Below are positions 1-7,002 of a stretch of DNA of 14,190 bases, piece after piece. The notes under the pieces are model-generated. The model saw only the letters and a program-made list of their open reading frames with translations. It made no database searches and was not told where the DNA came from. Each line of letters opens with the position of its first letter. Position 1 is the first letter of the stretch. The stretch is from contig CALIZL010000115.1 in assembly GCA_938028745.1 (NCBI GenBank), positions 1 through 14,190 of the forward strand, read 5' to 3'. The position numbers and the translations under genes are program-made. This DNA comes from an uncultured Prevotella sp. Lineage in GTDB: Bacteria; Bacteroidota; Bacteroidia; Bacteroidales; Bacteroidaceae.

Positions 1-88
1 TAAATGGAGTGCGTTTTGGTGCTAAATGGAGTGCGTTTTGGTGCTAAACGCAAGGCATTTTGGTGCTAAACGTAAGGCAAAATGCCGC
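1..88. repeat. 22-bp tandem repeat array, four units
   Basis: Four head-to-tail 22-bp units lie at 1-22, 23-44, 45-66 and 67-88. Units 1 and 2 are identical and start TAAATGGAGTGCGTTTTGG; unit 3 keeps the TAAA start and the TTTTGGTGC end; unit 4 is the most diverged. The array may continue past the left edge. An inverted repeat (GGCATTTTG at 54-62, CAAAATGCC at 78-86) spans units 3 and 4. There are no spacers, so it is not a CRISPR array. Looser TAAA(T/A)G-type relatives recur near 208 and 264. The minus-strand frame open through the array has no recognisable protein features. Confidence 0.85.
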
Positions 89-130
89 AAAATACGAGAC
101 GAAAAGCATAAATATCCGCTGCAAATGGTA

Positions 131-173
131 TAAACAAAACCCTTTCTAGCCATGAAACACATGGCTAGAAAGG
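131..173 (-). terminator. Perfect 14-bp hairpin with T-rich tail on the minus strand
   Basis: CCTTTCTAGCCATG at 141-154 is exactly complementary to 160-173, with a 5-nt loop. Read leftward, the stem is followed at once by GTTTTGTTTA (140-131), the form of a rho-independent terminator for leftward transcription. The nearest leftward gene ends at 838, about 665 bp away, so it is unclear which transcript it would end. Read rightward there is no T-run. AGGCTAGAAA-like pieces of the arm recur at about 255-264 and 321-330, so it could instead belong to a local repeat family. Confidence 0.5.
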
Positions 174-360
174 TCAAAATAGCCGTTAAAAGTGGGGTTT
201 TAGGGGCTAAAAGTGCGTAATTGGAGTTGAAAAAATACGAGCCGGCAACCAAACTAGAAAGGCTAAATGGTGCAAAATGCACATTCTTTTCTTGAAAACG
301 GACAAAACAAAAGATGTAAAAGGCTAGAAATAGTGGTTTTTTACCTACTTTTTAACCTAT

Positions 361-385
361 ATTTTCGCTAGAACAGAGCGAAAAT
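361..385. repeat. Perfect 9-bp inverted repeat
   Basis: ATTTTCGCT at 361-369 pairs exactly with AGCGAAAAT at 377-385 across a 7-nt loop. There is no clear T-tract on either side, so a terminator call is not supported. It sits in the gene-free left end between the larger hairpin and the first octamer array. Confidence 0.55.
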
Positions 386-422
386 TGAAGCGATATTGTA
401 AAATGAAAGATAAAGATTTAAG

Positions 423-552
423 CTTTTGAGTTGAGGAGTTTTGGGGTTGATGACTTGATGAGATGGTGAACTTCTGAGTTAGTGAGGTGGTGAGCTGATG
501 CCTTCGGTAGATGTTGATTTTTAGTGAGTTTATAAGCCAGTGAGTTGACTTG
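423..552. repeat. Degenerate 8-bp-period array (NNNNTGAG type)
   Basis: From 423 the sequence divides into consecutive octamers that mostly end in TGAG or similar: CTTTTGAG, TTGAGGAG, TTTTGGGG, TTGATGAC, TTGATGAG, ATGGTGAA, CTTCTGAG, TTAGTGAG, GTGGTGAG, and so on to 518. A 2-nt insertion (519-520) shifts the phase, and the period resumes as TTAGTGAG, TTTATAAG, CCAGTGAG, TTGACTTG to 552. On the other strand the unit reads CTCANNNN. A period of 8 fits neither codons nor the helical repeat. I know of no function for such arrays. Confidence 0.7.
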
Positions 553-790
553 CGCTGCACTCCTCTCAATTTGTAGAAATACTAAAAGTCAAGACAACTT
601 CATTAAGTACACACTATCTAGCTTCAAGCATCGGTACTAGCCGCTTGTACTGATACAACAAGGCGCTTGTAATGTGGCTTCGATTGGGTTTGTAGTGCGG
701 CTACATGCTGTGTGCTGAGATTAGTTGAAAGCAAAGTGAGGTAGACGAACAAAGTTCAGAACCTATTCCTCTGGCCTACAATTTATCCAC
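553..790. other. Gene-free stretch, nothing recognised
   Basis: No open frame with recognisable protein character, no promoter, no tRNA-like structure and no strong hairpin was seen. The octamer CGCTTGTA occurs twice (near 642 and 664), and a short TGTAG/CTACA hairpin lies near 690-705; neither is convincing on its own. Confidence 0.4.
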
Positions 791-816
791 TCGTTAACAC
801 GTTAACAAGTCAACCG
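791..816. repeat. Short 8-bp-period repeat (NNGTTAAC type)
   Basis: Three consecutive octamers, TCGTTAAC, ACGTTAAC and AAGTCAAC, start at 791, 799 and 807 (the last ends at 814). This is the same 8-bp periodicity as the longer arrays at 423-552, 5918-5989 and 6005-6043. It lies just past the stop codon of the leftward acyltransferase gene and overlaps the inverted repeat at 804-837. Confidence 0.55.
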
Positions 817-837
817 AAAAGGCGAAAACGACTTGTT
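804..837 (-). terminator. Inverted repeat directly after the acyltransferase stop codon
   Basis: AACAAGTC (804-811) and GACTTGTT (830-837) are perfect 8-bp inverted arms around an 18-nt loop. The right arm abuts the TAG stop at 840-838 of the leftward gene. Its position suits 3'-end formation or mRNA 3'-end protection. The long loop and the lack of a T-tract make it a weak rho-independent terminator. Confidence 0.35.
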
Positions 838-1839
838 CTACTCCCTTCCTTGTTCATTTCTACGCCTTTGGCGTTCCTCATAGTGTTTTATCACGTCTTC
901 AATGGGTCCCATGTGGTACTTCCCCGTTTCCCTATCGTAACGCATTTCAAACTCGGCGCGCGTTCTTTTCCAGCGATTGTGGCTCCAAAGATACATTGCA
1001 GGGTCTTTTCGTATCGACTGTTCCAGGCGTTCGAAGTACATGTCTGTTATGCAATAGTCTTCAAACTCCTTGGCCTTGTCGGTCAGCAACTGGAAATCGC
1101 ATTGGTAATATCCTCGTCCTTTACGAGAGAGCGATGCGTAGAACACCACCTGATTCATACGCTTCATGATACGTTCCGAACCAGTAAACACAGGCGTATC
1201 GTGGTTAAGGAAATCTAGCCAATGATGAATGTTAAACCAATTAGGCACTTGGTCGGCTATATATCCCATCACGATGGGCTGGCCTTCCTGCTGATATTTG
1301 ATGGTCTTTCTTAACGACTCTTGCATAGACACGCACACGGCGCCGTTCTTTTCGCGAGTTACCTTGAACAACTTGTCGAAGACAGGGTTTTCCAATGGGT
1401 GGTAAATCTGTGTGCAAAGCCCGTTAGACCGTAGCCAAAGCGGTAGAGAGGTTATCCACTCCCACTGTCCGTAATGCCCTAGATACACGCCACACGAACG
1501 CCCTTCGGCCACATACTTGTCGATAAGGTCGGTTCCCGTGAACACCATTCTGCGCATCAGCTGCTCCTTACTCATAGCCGAGAACTTCACCGTCTCTGCG
1601 ATATAGTCGCAAAACCAATGGTAGAAATCGTTAACGAGCCTAGCCAACTCTTCTTCCGATTTCTCTGGAAACGAGCTTTCCAAGTTGGATCTTACTATTT
1701 TAAGCCTATACTTTACCACGTAACGAACGAGAATATATAGGCAATCGGACATGAAATAATGAAACCAAAAGGGAAAGCATGCCAGAACATTCCAGCAAGT
1801 TCGCAAAAGGCTATACAGCAATTTATCTATCTTTCTCAT
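838..1839 (-). CDS. LpxL/HtrB-type lipid acyltransferase
   Basis: 333 aa. This belongs to the bacterial lipid A acyltransferase family (LpxL/LpxM, HtrB), membrane-bound enzymes that move a fatty acyl chain from acyl-ACP to a lipid A precursor on the inner face of the cytoplasmic membrane. Visible support: a hydrophobic N-terminal anchor (about residues 12-42), the catalytic HX4E motif as HYGQWE (H122, E127), a downstream ADQ motif near 195-197, FTGSER near 218-223, and the C-terminal block WSHNRWK at 285-291. The ATG at 1839 is preferred over an in-frame TTG at 1848 because it puts the hydrophobic segment at the usual distance. It is the last gene of the leftward unit, 20 bp after the preceding stop codon. 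Family assignment is firm. The acceptor (lipid A or another envelope lipid) is inferred. Confidence 0.88.
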   Translation of the reverse strand: MRKIDKLLYSLLRTCWNVLACFPFWFHYFMSDCLYILVRYVVKYRLKIVRSNLESSFPEKSEEELARLVNDFYHWFCDYIAETVKFSAMSKEQLMRRMVFTGTDLIDKYVAEGRSCGVYLGHYGQWEWITSLPLWLRSNGLCTQIYHPLENPVFDKLFKVTREKNGAVCVSMQESLRKTIKYQQEGQPIVMGYIADQVPNWFNIHHWLDFLNHDTPVFTGSERIMKRMNQVVFYASLSRKGRGYYQCDFQLLTDKAKEFEDYCITDMYFERLEQSIRKDPAMYLWSHNRWKRTRAEFEMRYDRETGKYHMGPIEDVIKHYEERQRRRNEQGRE

Positions 1840-1859
1840 TGTGTTCAAAACAAAATAAC

Positions 1860-3833
1860 CTATGGCAACAGCTTATCGTTAACCATCCTATACATGTATT
1901 GTTGTATGATGGCCTTCACCTCAAGCTCCATTTTCGCCTGTTCCTTAACTTTTCCTTTGAGGTTATTCTTCATCAAGAGGTCGTCAAGCGCATACACTCC
2001 CTTAGTCTGTTTGCCATCAAACTGCAACACATAGCCATACTTCACATATTGGTAAGTGCCGTTAAGATAGTTCACGGCGTAGGTTTCTTCCATCGGTGTA
2101 GACATCAAGTCGCAACCGAAAGAAAGGAAGGGCTTGTCGTAACCCAAGATGTTGAGCACCGTTGGCAAGATGTCTATCTGCTGGGCAATGTCGTCGTGCA
2201 TGCCTGGCTCTATTTCGCCACTGGGGTCGTAGATAATGATAGGCGAACAAAACCCGCCAAGGTCTGTTTGATATTGGGCGTGGTCGCTGATGTTGGTGTG
2301 GTCGCTTGTAAGCACAAAGATGGTGTTTTTAAACCACGGTTGCTTGCGTGCGCTCTCAAAAAACTTACCTATGGCCATGTCGGTATACCTAATGCACTTA
2401 TGTATTGGCAAGCCCTCTTCGGGATAAGTTTTCTTATACTTGTTGGGGATAACGTATGGCGTATGCGACGATACGGTGAAAACGGCCGTCATAAAGGGCT
2501 GTTTCATCTCGCCCATCTTCGTGCAATAGTATTGCAAGAAAGGCTCGTCCCAAATGCCCCAATGCCCATCGAAGTCGGCATCACCGCCAAAACGCGGGTC
2601 GGCAGCATAGTCTTCTCGCCCATAATATTCCTTAAATCCTGTTTTCTTAGCAAAGGCCAAGAATCCCATGCTACCCCTAATGGCCCCATGAAAGAAGGCG
2701 GTGTTGTAGCCCTCGTTAGACAATATCCCGGCCAAGCCCGTGAAATTGTTCACCGATTGGGGCGTAAGCACAAACGGCTCGATAAACATAGGGATGCCAC
2801 AAAGCACCGAAGGCATGCCGTCGATGCTTTTGCGCCCGTTGCAATAAGAGTATTTGTAGGTGGTGCTTTGTTCAATCAGTTTGTCTACGTAGGGCGTATA
2901 GCCTTTGTAATTGCCGCCTTCCAAGTCTTTATTTAGCGCGCCAATATACTCTCTGCCGAAGCTTTCTACAATCAGCACCACCACATTCTTCTTCTCTGTC
3001 CCAAACGGGTATGTGAACTGGTGGATGGGTGTGAACACCTTTTCCGCCTCTTCTTGCGTTTTGAAATAATCGGGAACAACAAACACGCTCTTGCCAATGG
3101 TGCGTATCAGCGCAAAGGGTGTGTTCAAAACCAAGGCGCATTCGGTTGGTCTATCCACATATTCGTTGGCGTTACTGATGGTAATGGGCCTTATGTCTCC
3201 GCTTAATCCGCCGCGACATGCACCGATAACAATTGGCGTAAAGGCGGCCAACAGCAACAATTGCACGCCGCTATAAGCCACGCATTGCTTTACCGAAACA
3301 TATTGTTCCGCCCTAACCTTAGGCGTAACGTATAGCTTACACAAAAGAAATATCAACAATGCAGCCAGCAACACCAAGTACCAGTGCTCTAAAAGCTCGC
3401 CCCAGAACACATCGCCTAGGTTGTTTTCGTTCTTAAACTCGCTGAAAACGGTGGTCGTGGTTCGCCGAAGGGTGTAAGGGAAGTAAACGGAATCGCCCAA
3501 GTTGATTATCAGCGTGAGCGAGTTAACCACAACAAACAGCCACTTGCAGACCTTATGATACAACGGCGTCTCTTTCAACCACAGCGGAAAAAGCATCATC
3601 ACCACATAAAGGGCGTTGGTGTAGAATATCGCCGAGCGGTCGAACATGTAGCCGCCATAAAACAATCGCCAAAGACGAGCGGGCGACAGGACGGCACAAA
3701 AGTAATTGTAGTTCTCAAACAAGAACTCTATTCGAGCCACGATATACAAGCCAAAAGCCAAAAGCAGGTTGGCAAGCAACGCCACGAATGGCGCCAACGG
3801 ACTTTGCATAATGCCCAGATGATGTCTTCTCAT
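1860..3833 (-). CDS. LTA-synthase-family membrane phosphotransferase/sulfatase
   Basis: 657 aa. Five hydrophobic segments (about 13-34, 69-90, 97-118, 148-168, 186-206) precede a large extracytoplasmic domain of the alkaline phosphatase/sulfatase superfamily, the plan of LtaS, OpgB and similar enzymes that move phosphoglycerol or phosphoethanolamine groups onto envelope glycolipids. Active-site features: the metal ligand E290 in LIVESFG, the probable nucleophile S336 in GRKSIDGMPS (Thr in LtaS), FHG at 381-383, SSHTPY around H457, and SDH at 510-512. The gene lies 31 bp after the ABC exporter gene and 20 bp before the acyltransferase start, so cotranscription is likely. A Gram-negative host makes true lipoteichoic acid synthesis unlikely. 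Modification of lipid A or another glycolipid is my inference; the donor and acceptor cannot be read from the sequence. Confidence 0.85.
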   Translation of the reverse strand: MRRHHLGIMQSPLAPFVALLANLLLAFGLYIVARIEFLFENYNYFCAVLSPARLWRLFYGGYMFDRSAIFYTNALYVVMMLFPLWLKETPLYHKVCKWLFVVVNSLTLIINLGDSVYFPYTLRRTTTTVFSEFKNENNLGDVFWGELLEHWYLVLLAALLIFLLCKLYVTPKVRAEQYVSVKQCVAYSGVQLLLLAAFTPIVIGACRGGLSGDIRPITISNANEYVDRPTECALVLNTPFALIRTIGKSVFVVPDYFKTQEEAEKVFTPIHQFTYPFGTEKKNVVVLIVESFGREYIGALNKDLEGGNYKGYTPYVDKLIEQSTTYKYSYCNGRKSIDGMPSVLCGIPMFIEPFVLTPQSVNNFTGLAGILSNEGYNTAFFHGAIRGSMGFLAFAKKTGFKEYYGREDYAADPRFGGDADFDGHWGIWDEPFLQYYCTKMGEMKQPFMTAVFTVSSHTPYVIPNKYKKTYPEEGLPIHKCIRYTDMAIGKFFESARKQPWFKNTIFVLTSDHTNISDHAQYQTDLGGFCSPIIIYDPSGEIEPGMHDDIAQQIDILPTVLNILGYDKPFLSFGCDLMSTPMEETYAVNYLNGTYQYVKYGYVLQFDGKQTKGVYALDDLLMKNNLKGKVKEQAKMELEVKAIIQQYMYRMVNDKLLP

Positions 3834-3864
3834 ATTATATACCTTATTATAAATAGGTGTGGTT

Positions 3865-5706
3865 TCAGAGCGACTGCATATCGTTCAGCTTACGATAATA
3901 GCCATCGATGGCCAGCAGTTCTTCATGTGTTCCACGTTCAACGATGCGCCCTTCGTGCAGCACGCATATCTCGTCGGCATTCTTAATGGTCGACAGGCGG
4001 TGGGCAATGGCCACCGTGGTGCGTGTTTTCATCAGCCTTTCAAGGGCGTCTTGTACTAATCGTTCGCTCTCTGTGTCCAAGGCACTAGTGGCCTCGTCCA
4101 ATATAAGTATGGGCGGATTTTTAAGTACGGCGCGAGCAATACTTACCCGTTGACGTTGTCCGCCCGAAAGTCTGCCGCCCCTATCGCCAATGTTCGTGTC
4201 GAAACCCTGTTCCGTTTCCATAATAAAGGCATAGGCATTGGCAATGCGTGCTGCCTCCTCCACATCGTGCATAGTGGCATTGTCTACGCCGAAAGTAATG
4301 TTGTTATAGAACGAGTCGTTAAACAAGATGGCCTCTTGGTTCACGTTGCCAATAAGCTGGCGTAAGTCGTGTACGCCCAAGTCCTTCACGTTGATGCCGT
4401 CGATAAGCACTTCGCCCTCTTGTACATCGTAGTAACGCGGAATCAAATCTACCAAAGTAGACTTGCCCGAACCGCTTTGTCCCACCAAGGCCACACTCTG
4501 TCCCTTGCGTATAGTGAGGTTGATGTGGCGCAACACCCATTGTTCGCCATACTTAAACGACACATCCCTGAACTCTATCTGATGTTCAAAGCTGCTTATG
4601 TGCACAGGATTTTCCTTCTCCCTGATGTCTATCTCGGCTTTCAATATCTTGTCTATACGCTCCATCGAGGCCAACCCCTTGGGGATGTTATAGCCTGCAC
4701 GCGAGAAATCTTTCAGCGGATTGATAATAGAATAAAGAATAACGAGGTAGTAAATAAATGTCGGGCCTTGCATCACCTGATTGTTCAGAACCAGTATTCC
4801 GCCAAACCACAGCACGATAACAATCATCACCGTACCCAAAAACTCGCTCATGGGATGCGCCAATTGCTGGCGAATGTTCACCTTCATGATGTCGTTTCGG
4901 TAGGCGCTGTTCACTTTGTCGAATCGCGCATTCATCTTATCTTCGGCACAGAAGGCCTTGATAATGCGCAACCCGCCCAGCGTTTCTTCCACTTGACTCA
5001 TGGTGTCGCTCCACAACGTCTGGGCCTTAATGGAGTTTTGTTTAAGCCGTCGGCCCACATACCCCATAAACCAGCCGAACAAAGGCACGAAAATAAGGGT
5101 GAAAAGCGTTAGTTGCCACGATACAACGACCAGCGTAATGAAATAGGCGATGATAAGAACGGGATTTTTAAACAGCATGTCGAGCGACGACATGATGGAG
5201 CCTTCAACCTCTTGCACGTCGCCGCTCATTCGCGCAATGAGGTCGCCCTTGCGTTCTTCCGAAAAGAAACCCAGCGAAAGCGACGTTATCTTGCGATACA
5301 TTTGGTTGCGGATGTCGCGCACAACGCCTGTTCGGATGGGGATGATGGCTGCCGACGACAGGAAGTAGGAAAGCGTTTTGAGCATGGTCATAAAGGCCAA
5401 CAGCAAGCCCACTACAAGCAGGGTGGTTGTTGCTCCCCACTCCACTATCATTCGCTGAATGTAATAATTCAGGTTGTTTACGATAATGTCTACTAGCTGG
5501 CCAATGCTCTCCGCACTTCCCCAAGCCATGTACGGCACAGGTTTGGCGGCCTCGCTGGTCTTAAATAGTATGTTCAATATGGGTATGAGCGTTGCGAAAG
5601 AGAAGATGTTCAATATCGCAGACAAGACATTGAACACTATGGATAGGGCCAAATATTTCTTATACGGCGGCACAAAGCGACGCAATACTCGTAAAAATTC
5701 TTTCAT
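3865..5706 (-). CDS. MsbA-type ABC exporter (fused permease and ATPase)
   Basis: 613 aa, the normal length of a half-size ABC exporter that dimerises in the cytoplasmic membrane. The N-terminal half (about 1-330) is the ABC type-1 transmembrane domain. The C-terminal ATPase has Walker A GQSGSGKST (409-417), Q-loop Q457, signature LSGGQ (513-517), Walker B ILILDE (533-538) and switch H569, all intact. MsbA flips lipid A-core, but related exporters move other lipids, peptides or drugs. The partners downstream (a glycolipid phosphotransferase and a lipid A-type acyltransferase) favour a lipid substrate; that is inference. The start at ATG 5706 is chosen over a TTG at 5790 because the candidate promoter's -7 element (5760-5767) lies inside that extension. 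It is the first gene of the leftward unit. Confidence 0.88.
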   Translation of the reverse strand: MKEFLRVLRRFVPPYKKYLALSIVFNVLSAILNIFSFATLIPILNILFKTSEAAKPVPYMAWGSAESIGQLVDIIVNNLNYYIQRMIVEWGATTTLLVVGLLLAFMTMLKTLSYFLSSAAIIPIRTGVVRDIRNQMYRKITSLSLGFFSEERKGDLIARMSGDVQEVEGSIMSSLDMLFKNPVLIIAYFITLVVVSWQLTLFTLIFVPLFGWFMGYVGRRLKQNSIKAQTLWSDTMSQVEETLGGLRIIKAFCAEDKMNARFDKVNSAYRNDIMKVNIRQQLAHPMSEFLGTVMIVIVLWFGGILVLNNQVMQGPTFIYYLVILYSIINPLKDFSRAGYNIPKGLASMERIDKILKAEIDIREKENPVHISSFEHQIEFRDVSFKYGEQWVLRHINLTIRKGQSVALVGQSGSGKSTLVDLIPRYYDVQEGEVLIDGINVKDLGVHDLRQLIGNVNQEAILFNDSFYNNITFGVDNATMHDVEEAARIANAYAFIMETEQGFDTNIGDRGGRLSGGQRQRVSIARAVLKNPPILILDEATSALDTESERLVQDALERLMKTRTTVAIAHRLSTIKNADEICVLHEGRIVERGTHEELLAIDGYYRKLNDMQSL

Positions 5707-5759
5707 ATATAGGGTGTTACACACCTGCAAGGGGTGCTGTATAATGACATAATATGGTG

Positions 5760-5791
5760 CAAAGGTAATGCAAATTACGCGCTTTCGCAAC
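5760..5791 (-). promoter_or_regulatory. Candidate Bacteroidetes promoter for the ABC exporter operon
   Basis: On the minus strand TACCTTTG (5767-5760) matches the -7 consensus TAnnTTTG exactly. GTTG (5791-5788) lies 20 bp upstream, one mismatch from the -33 TTTG. Transcription would start near 5753, giving a leader of about 45 nt before the ATG at 5706. It would drive all three leftward genes, since the internal gaps are 20-31 bp. Confidence 0.6.
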
Positions 5792-5917
5792 TTCTTTACC
5801 CTTGTTTTTCATCATCCAGGCCGTCCGTTCTGCATCAGGTGAGGTTTCTTAACAAATTTAAGTTCATCTGTTGGTGCGCTCATCAGACTGTTGGACGACC
5901 AAACGAAGAGATAAATA

Positions 5918-5989
5918 GACAAGAAAACAAGTAGACAAGAAGACAAGATAACAAGTTGACAAGACAACAGGCTAACGGGCTAGCAGTTT
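5918..5989. repeat. Degenerate 8-bp-period array (RACAAGNN type)
   Basis: Nine consecutive octamers: GACAAGAA, AACAAGTA, GACAAGAA, GACAAGAT, AACAAGTT, GACAAGAC, AACAGGCT, AACGGGCT, AGCAGTTT. The first six are close copies; the last three decay. It lies in the 491-bp gap between the leftward exporter operon and the rightward gldB-like gene, outside both predicted promoters. The rest of 5792-5917 shows nothing recognisable. Confidence 0.75.
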
Positions 5990-6004
5990 GATAGGCGTAG
6001 CCAT

Positions 6005-6043
6005 TTTTTCACCCTCTCACGTTCTCACACTCGCACCTTTCAC
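6005..6043. repeat. Short 8-bp-period array (CTCAC type)
   Basis: TTTTTCAC, CCTCTCAC, GTTCTCAC and ACTCGCAC are followed by a 7-nt CTTTCAC. The shared CTCAC matches the reverse complement of the TGAG units at 423-552, so the two arrays look related but inverted. It lies 15 bp after the RACAAGNN array and about 95 bp upstream of the gldB-like gene's -33 element. Confidence 0.6.
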
Positions 6044-6138
6044 GAGCATTAACAGTTGGCGTATTATCCATATTTATTAACACAAAAGACCAAATCAAGT
6101 ATTTAAACGAGAAAAATTTTATGTTTTTTAGCAATAAG

Positions 6139-6170
6139 TTTGGTTTATAAATAAAAAAATAGTAAATTCG
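6139..6170 (+). promoter_or_regulatory. Candidate promoter of the gldB-like gene
   Basis: TTTG at 6139-6142 is followed after 20 bp by TAAATTCG at 6163-6170, one mismatch from TAnnTTTG. Transcription would start near 6177, leaving a short A-rich leader before the ATG at 6199. The surrounding sequence is strongly AT-rich. Confidence 0.6.
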
Positions 6171-6198
6171 CAACGAGAAATAAACAAAAGGTAACGAC

Positions 6199-7002
6199 AT
6201 GAAAGTACTGTCATTAATACTCATGCTATACTCTATCATGTTTGTTGGCTGCGAAATAAAGATGTGGCACAACATGAATGGCGATCATGGCGACTGCATT
6301 AAGGTGCAACGCTACGACCGCTTAGAGAGTCGTTACCTTACCACTGGCGATTACTCTGCACTACAACAAATGAATACCGATTACCCAACAGAAACGCGCA
6401 CGCTAATAGAAAAGGTGTTGCAATTGGGAACAATCGAAGACTCCGAAATACATCATAGGTTCTTGCATTACTATCAAGACACCACCTTGCAAAGGCTTAT
6501 TACCGACGTAGAGGCCGAGTTTAACAACATCAACGACGTTAACGAGCAATTCACCCATGCGTTCAGCAAGCTTAGCAAGTGGTTCCCTAACTTGCCGCAA
6601 CCAAAGATTTATTCGCAAATTAGTTCGTTCGACCAAAGCATCATCGTGGGAAACGGCACCATAGGTGTATCGCTTGATAAGTACATGGGCGAAGACTACA
6701 CGCTCTACAAGCGCTTTTACAGTCCCGAACAAACCAAGACCATGTACCGCGGTTACATCGTTCCCGATGCGCTGAGTTTCTATCTACTTGCCCAATATTC
6801 GCTGGATAGAAACGACACACGGCCGCAAATAGACCGCGACTTGCACATGGCCAAGATATGGTGGGTGGTAAATAAGGCCACGGCAAAGCAAAGCTACCGC
6901 AACAAGTATGTTGACCAGGTAGACAAATACATGCGTGCCCACCCCAACATCACTTACGAAGAACTTATATCCACCGAAAATTATAAGGCCATGCTGCCTT
7001 GA
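6199..7002 (+). CDS. gldB: GldB-like lipoprotein
   Basis: 267 aa. A short hydrophobic signal peptide ends at C18 in MFVGC, a slightly unusual lipobox with Phe at -3, so the protein is probably a lipoprotein. The body resembles the gliding-motility lipoprotein GldB family: an early RYDRLE segment, a central LSKWFPNLPQPKIY, the SLDKYMGEDYTLYKRFY block near 160-175, and a PDALSFY segment. GldB is required for gliding in Flavobacterium, but homologues occur in non-gliding Bacteroidetes with no settled role. The protein is shorter than typical GldB (about 320 aa). No metalloprotease HExxH motif is seen. The gene has its own promoter and converges on the radical SAM gene with a 22-bp overlap. Family assignment is from recalled sequence pattern and is moderately sure. 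Confidence 0.62.
   Translation: MKVLSLILMLYSIMFVGCEIKMWHNMNGDHGDCIKVQRYDRLESRYLTTGDYSALQQMNTDYPTETRTLIEKVLQLGTIEDSEIHHRFLHYYQDTTLQRLITDVEAEFNNINDVNEQFTHAFSKLSKWFPNLPQPKIYSQISSFDQSIIVGNGTIGVSLDKYMGEDYTLYKRFYSPEQTKTMYRGYIVPDALSFYLLAQYSLDRNDTRPQIDRDLHMAKIWWVVNKATAKQSYRNKYVDQVDKYMRAHPNITYEELISTENYKAMLP

Noticed and set aside
22..282. 86-aa minus-strand frame
   Set aside because: It runs through the 22-bp tandem array and the 141-173 hairpin, so its sequence is set by repeats. No family, promoter or signal supports it as a gene.
357..569. 70-aa minus-strand frame
   Set aside because: It is read through the 8-bp-period array; its Ser/Thr/Gln-rich composition is a product of the repeat, with no homology recognised.
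1779..2936. 385-aa plus-strand frame opposite the LTA-synthase-family gene
   Set aside because: It lies antisense to a gene with a complete active site, has no coherent domain and no promoter, and is a shadow of the real frame.
838..5706. Gram-positive-type lipoteichoic acid synthesis
   Set aside because: Promoters, the LpxL-type enzyme and the exported proteins indicate a Gram-negative Bacteroidetes host; only the enzyme family is shared.
5707..5790. 28-residue N-terminal extension of the ABC exporter from a TTG
   Set aside because: The predicted -7 element lies inside it, and the exporter family begins at about the ATG at 5706.
5822..5897. Distant inverted CGTCC / GGACG pair with repeated CATCAG in the intergenic region
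   Set aside because: Arms are only 5 bp and about 65 bp apart, which is expected by chance.
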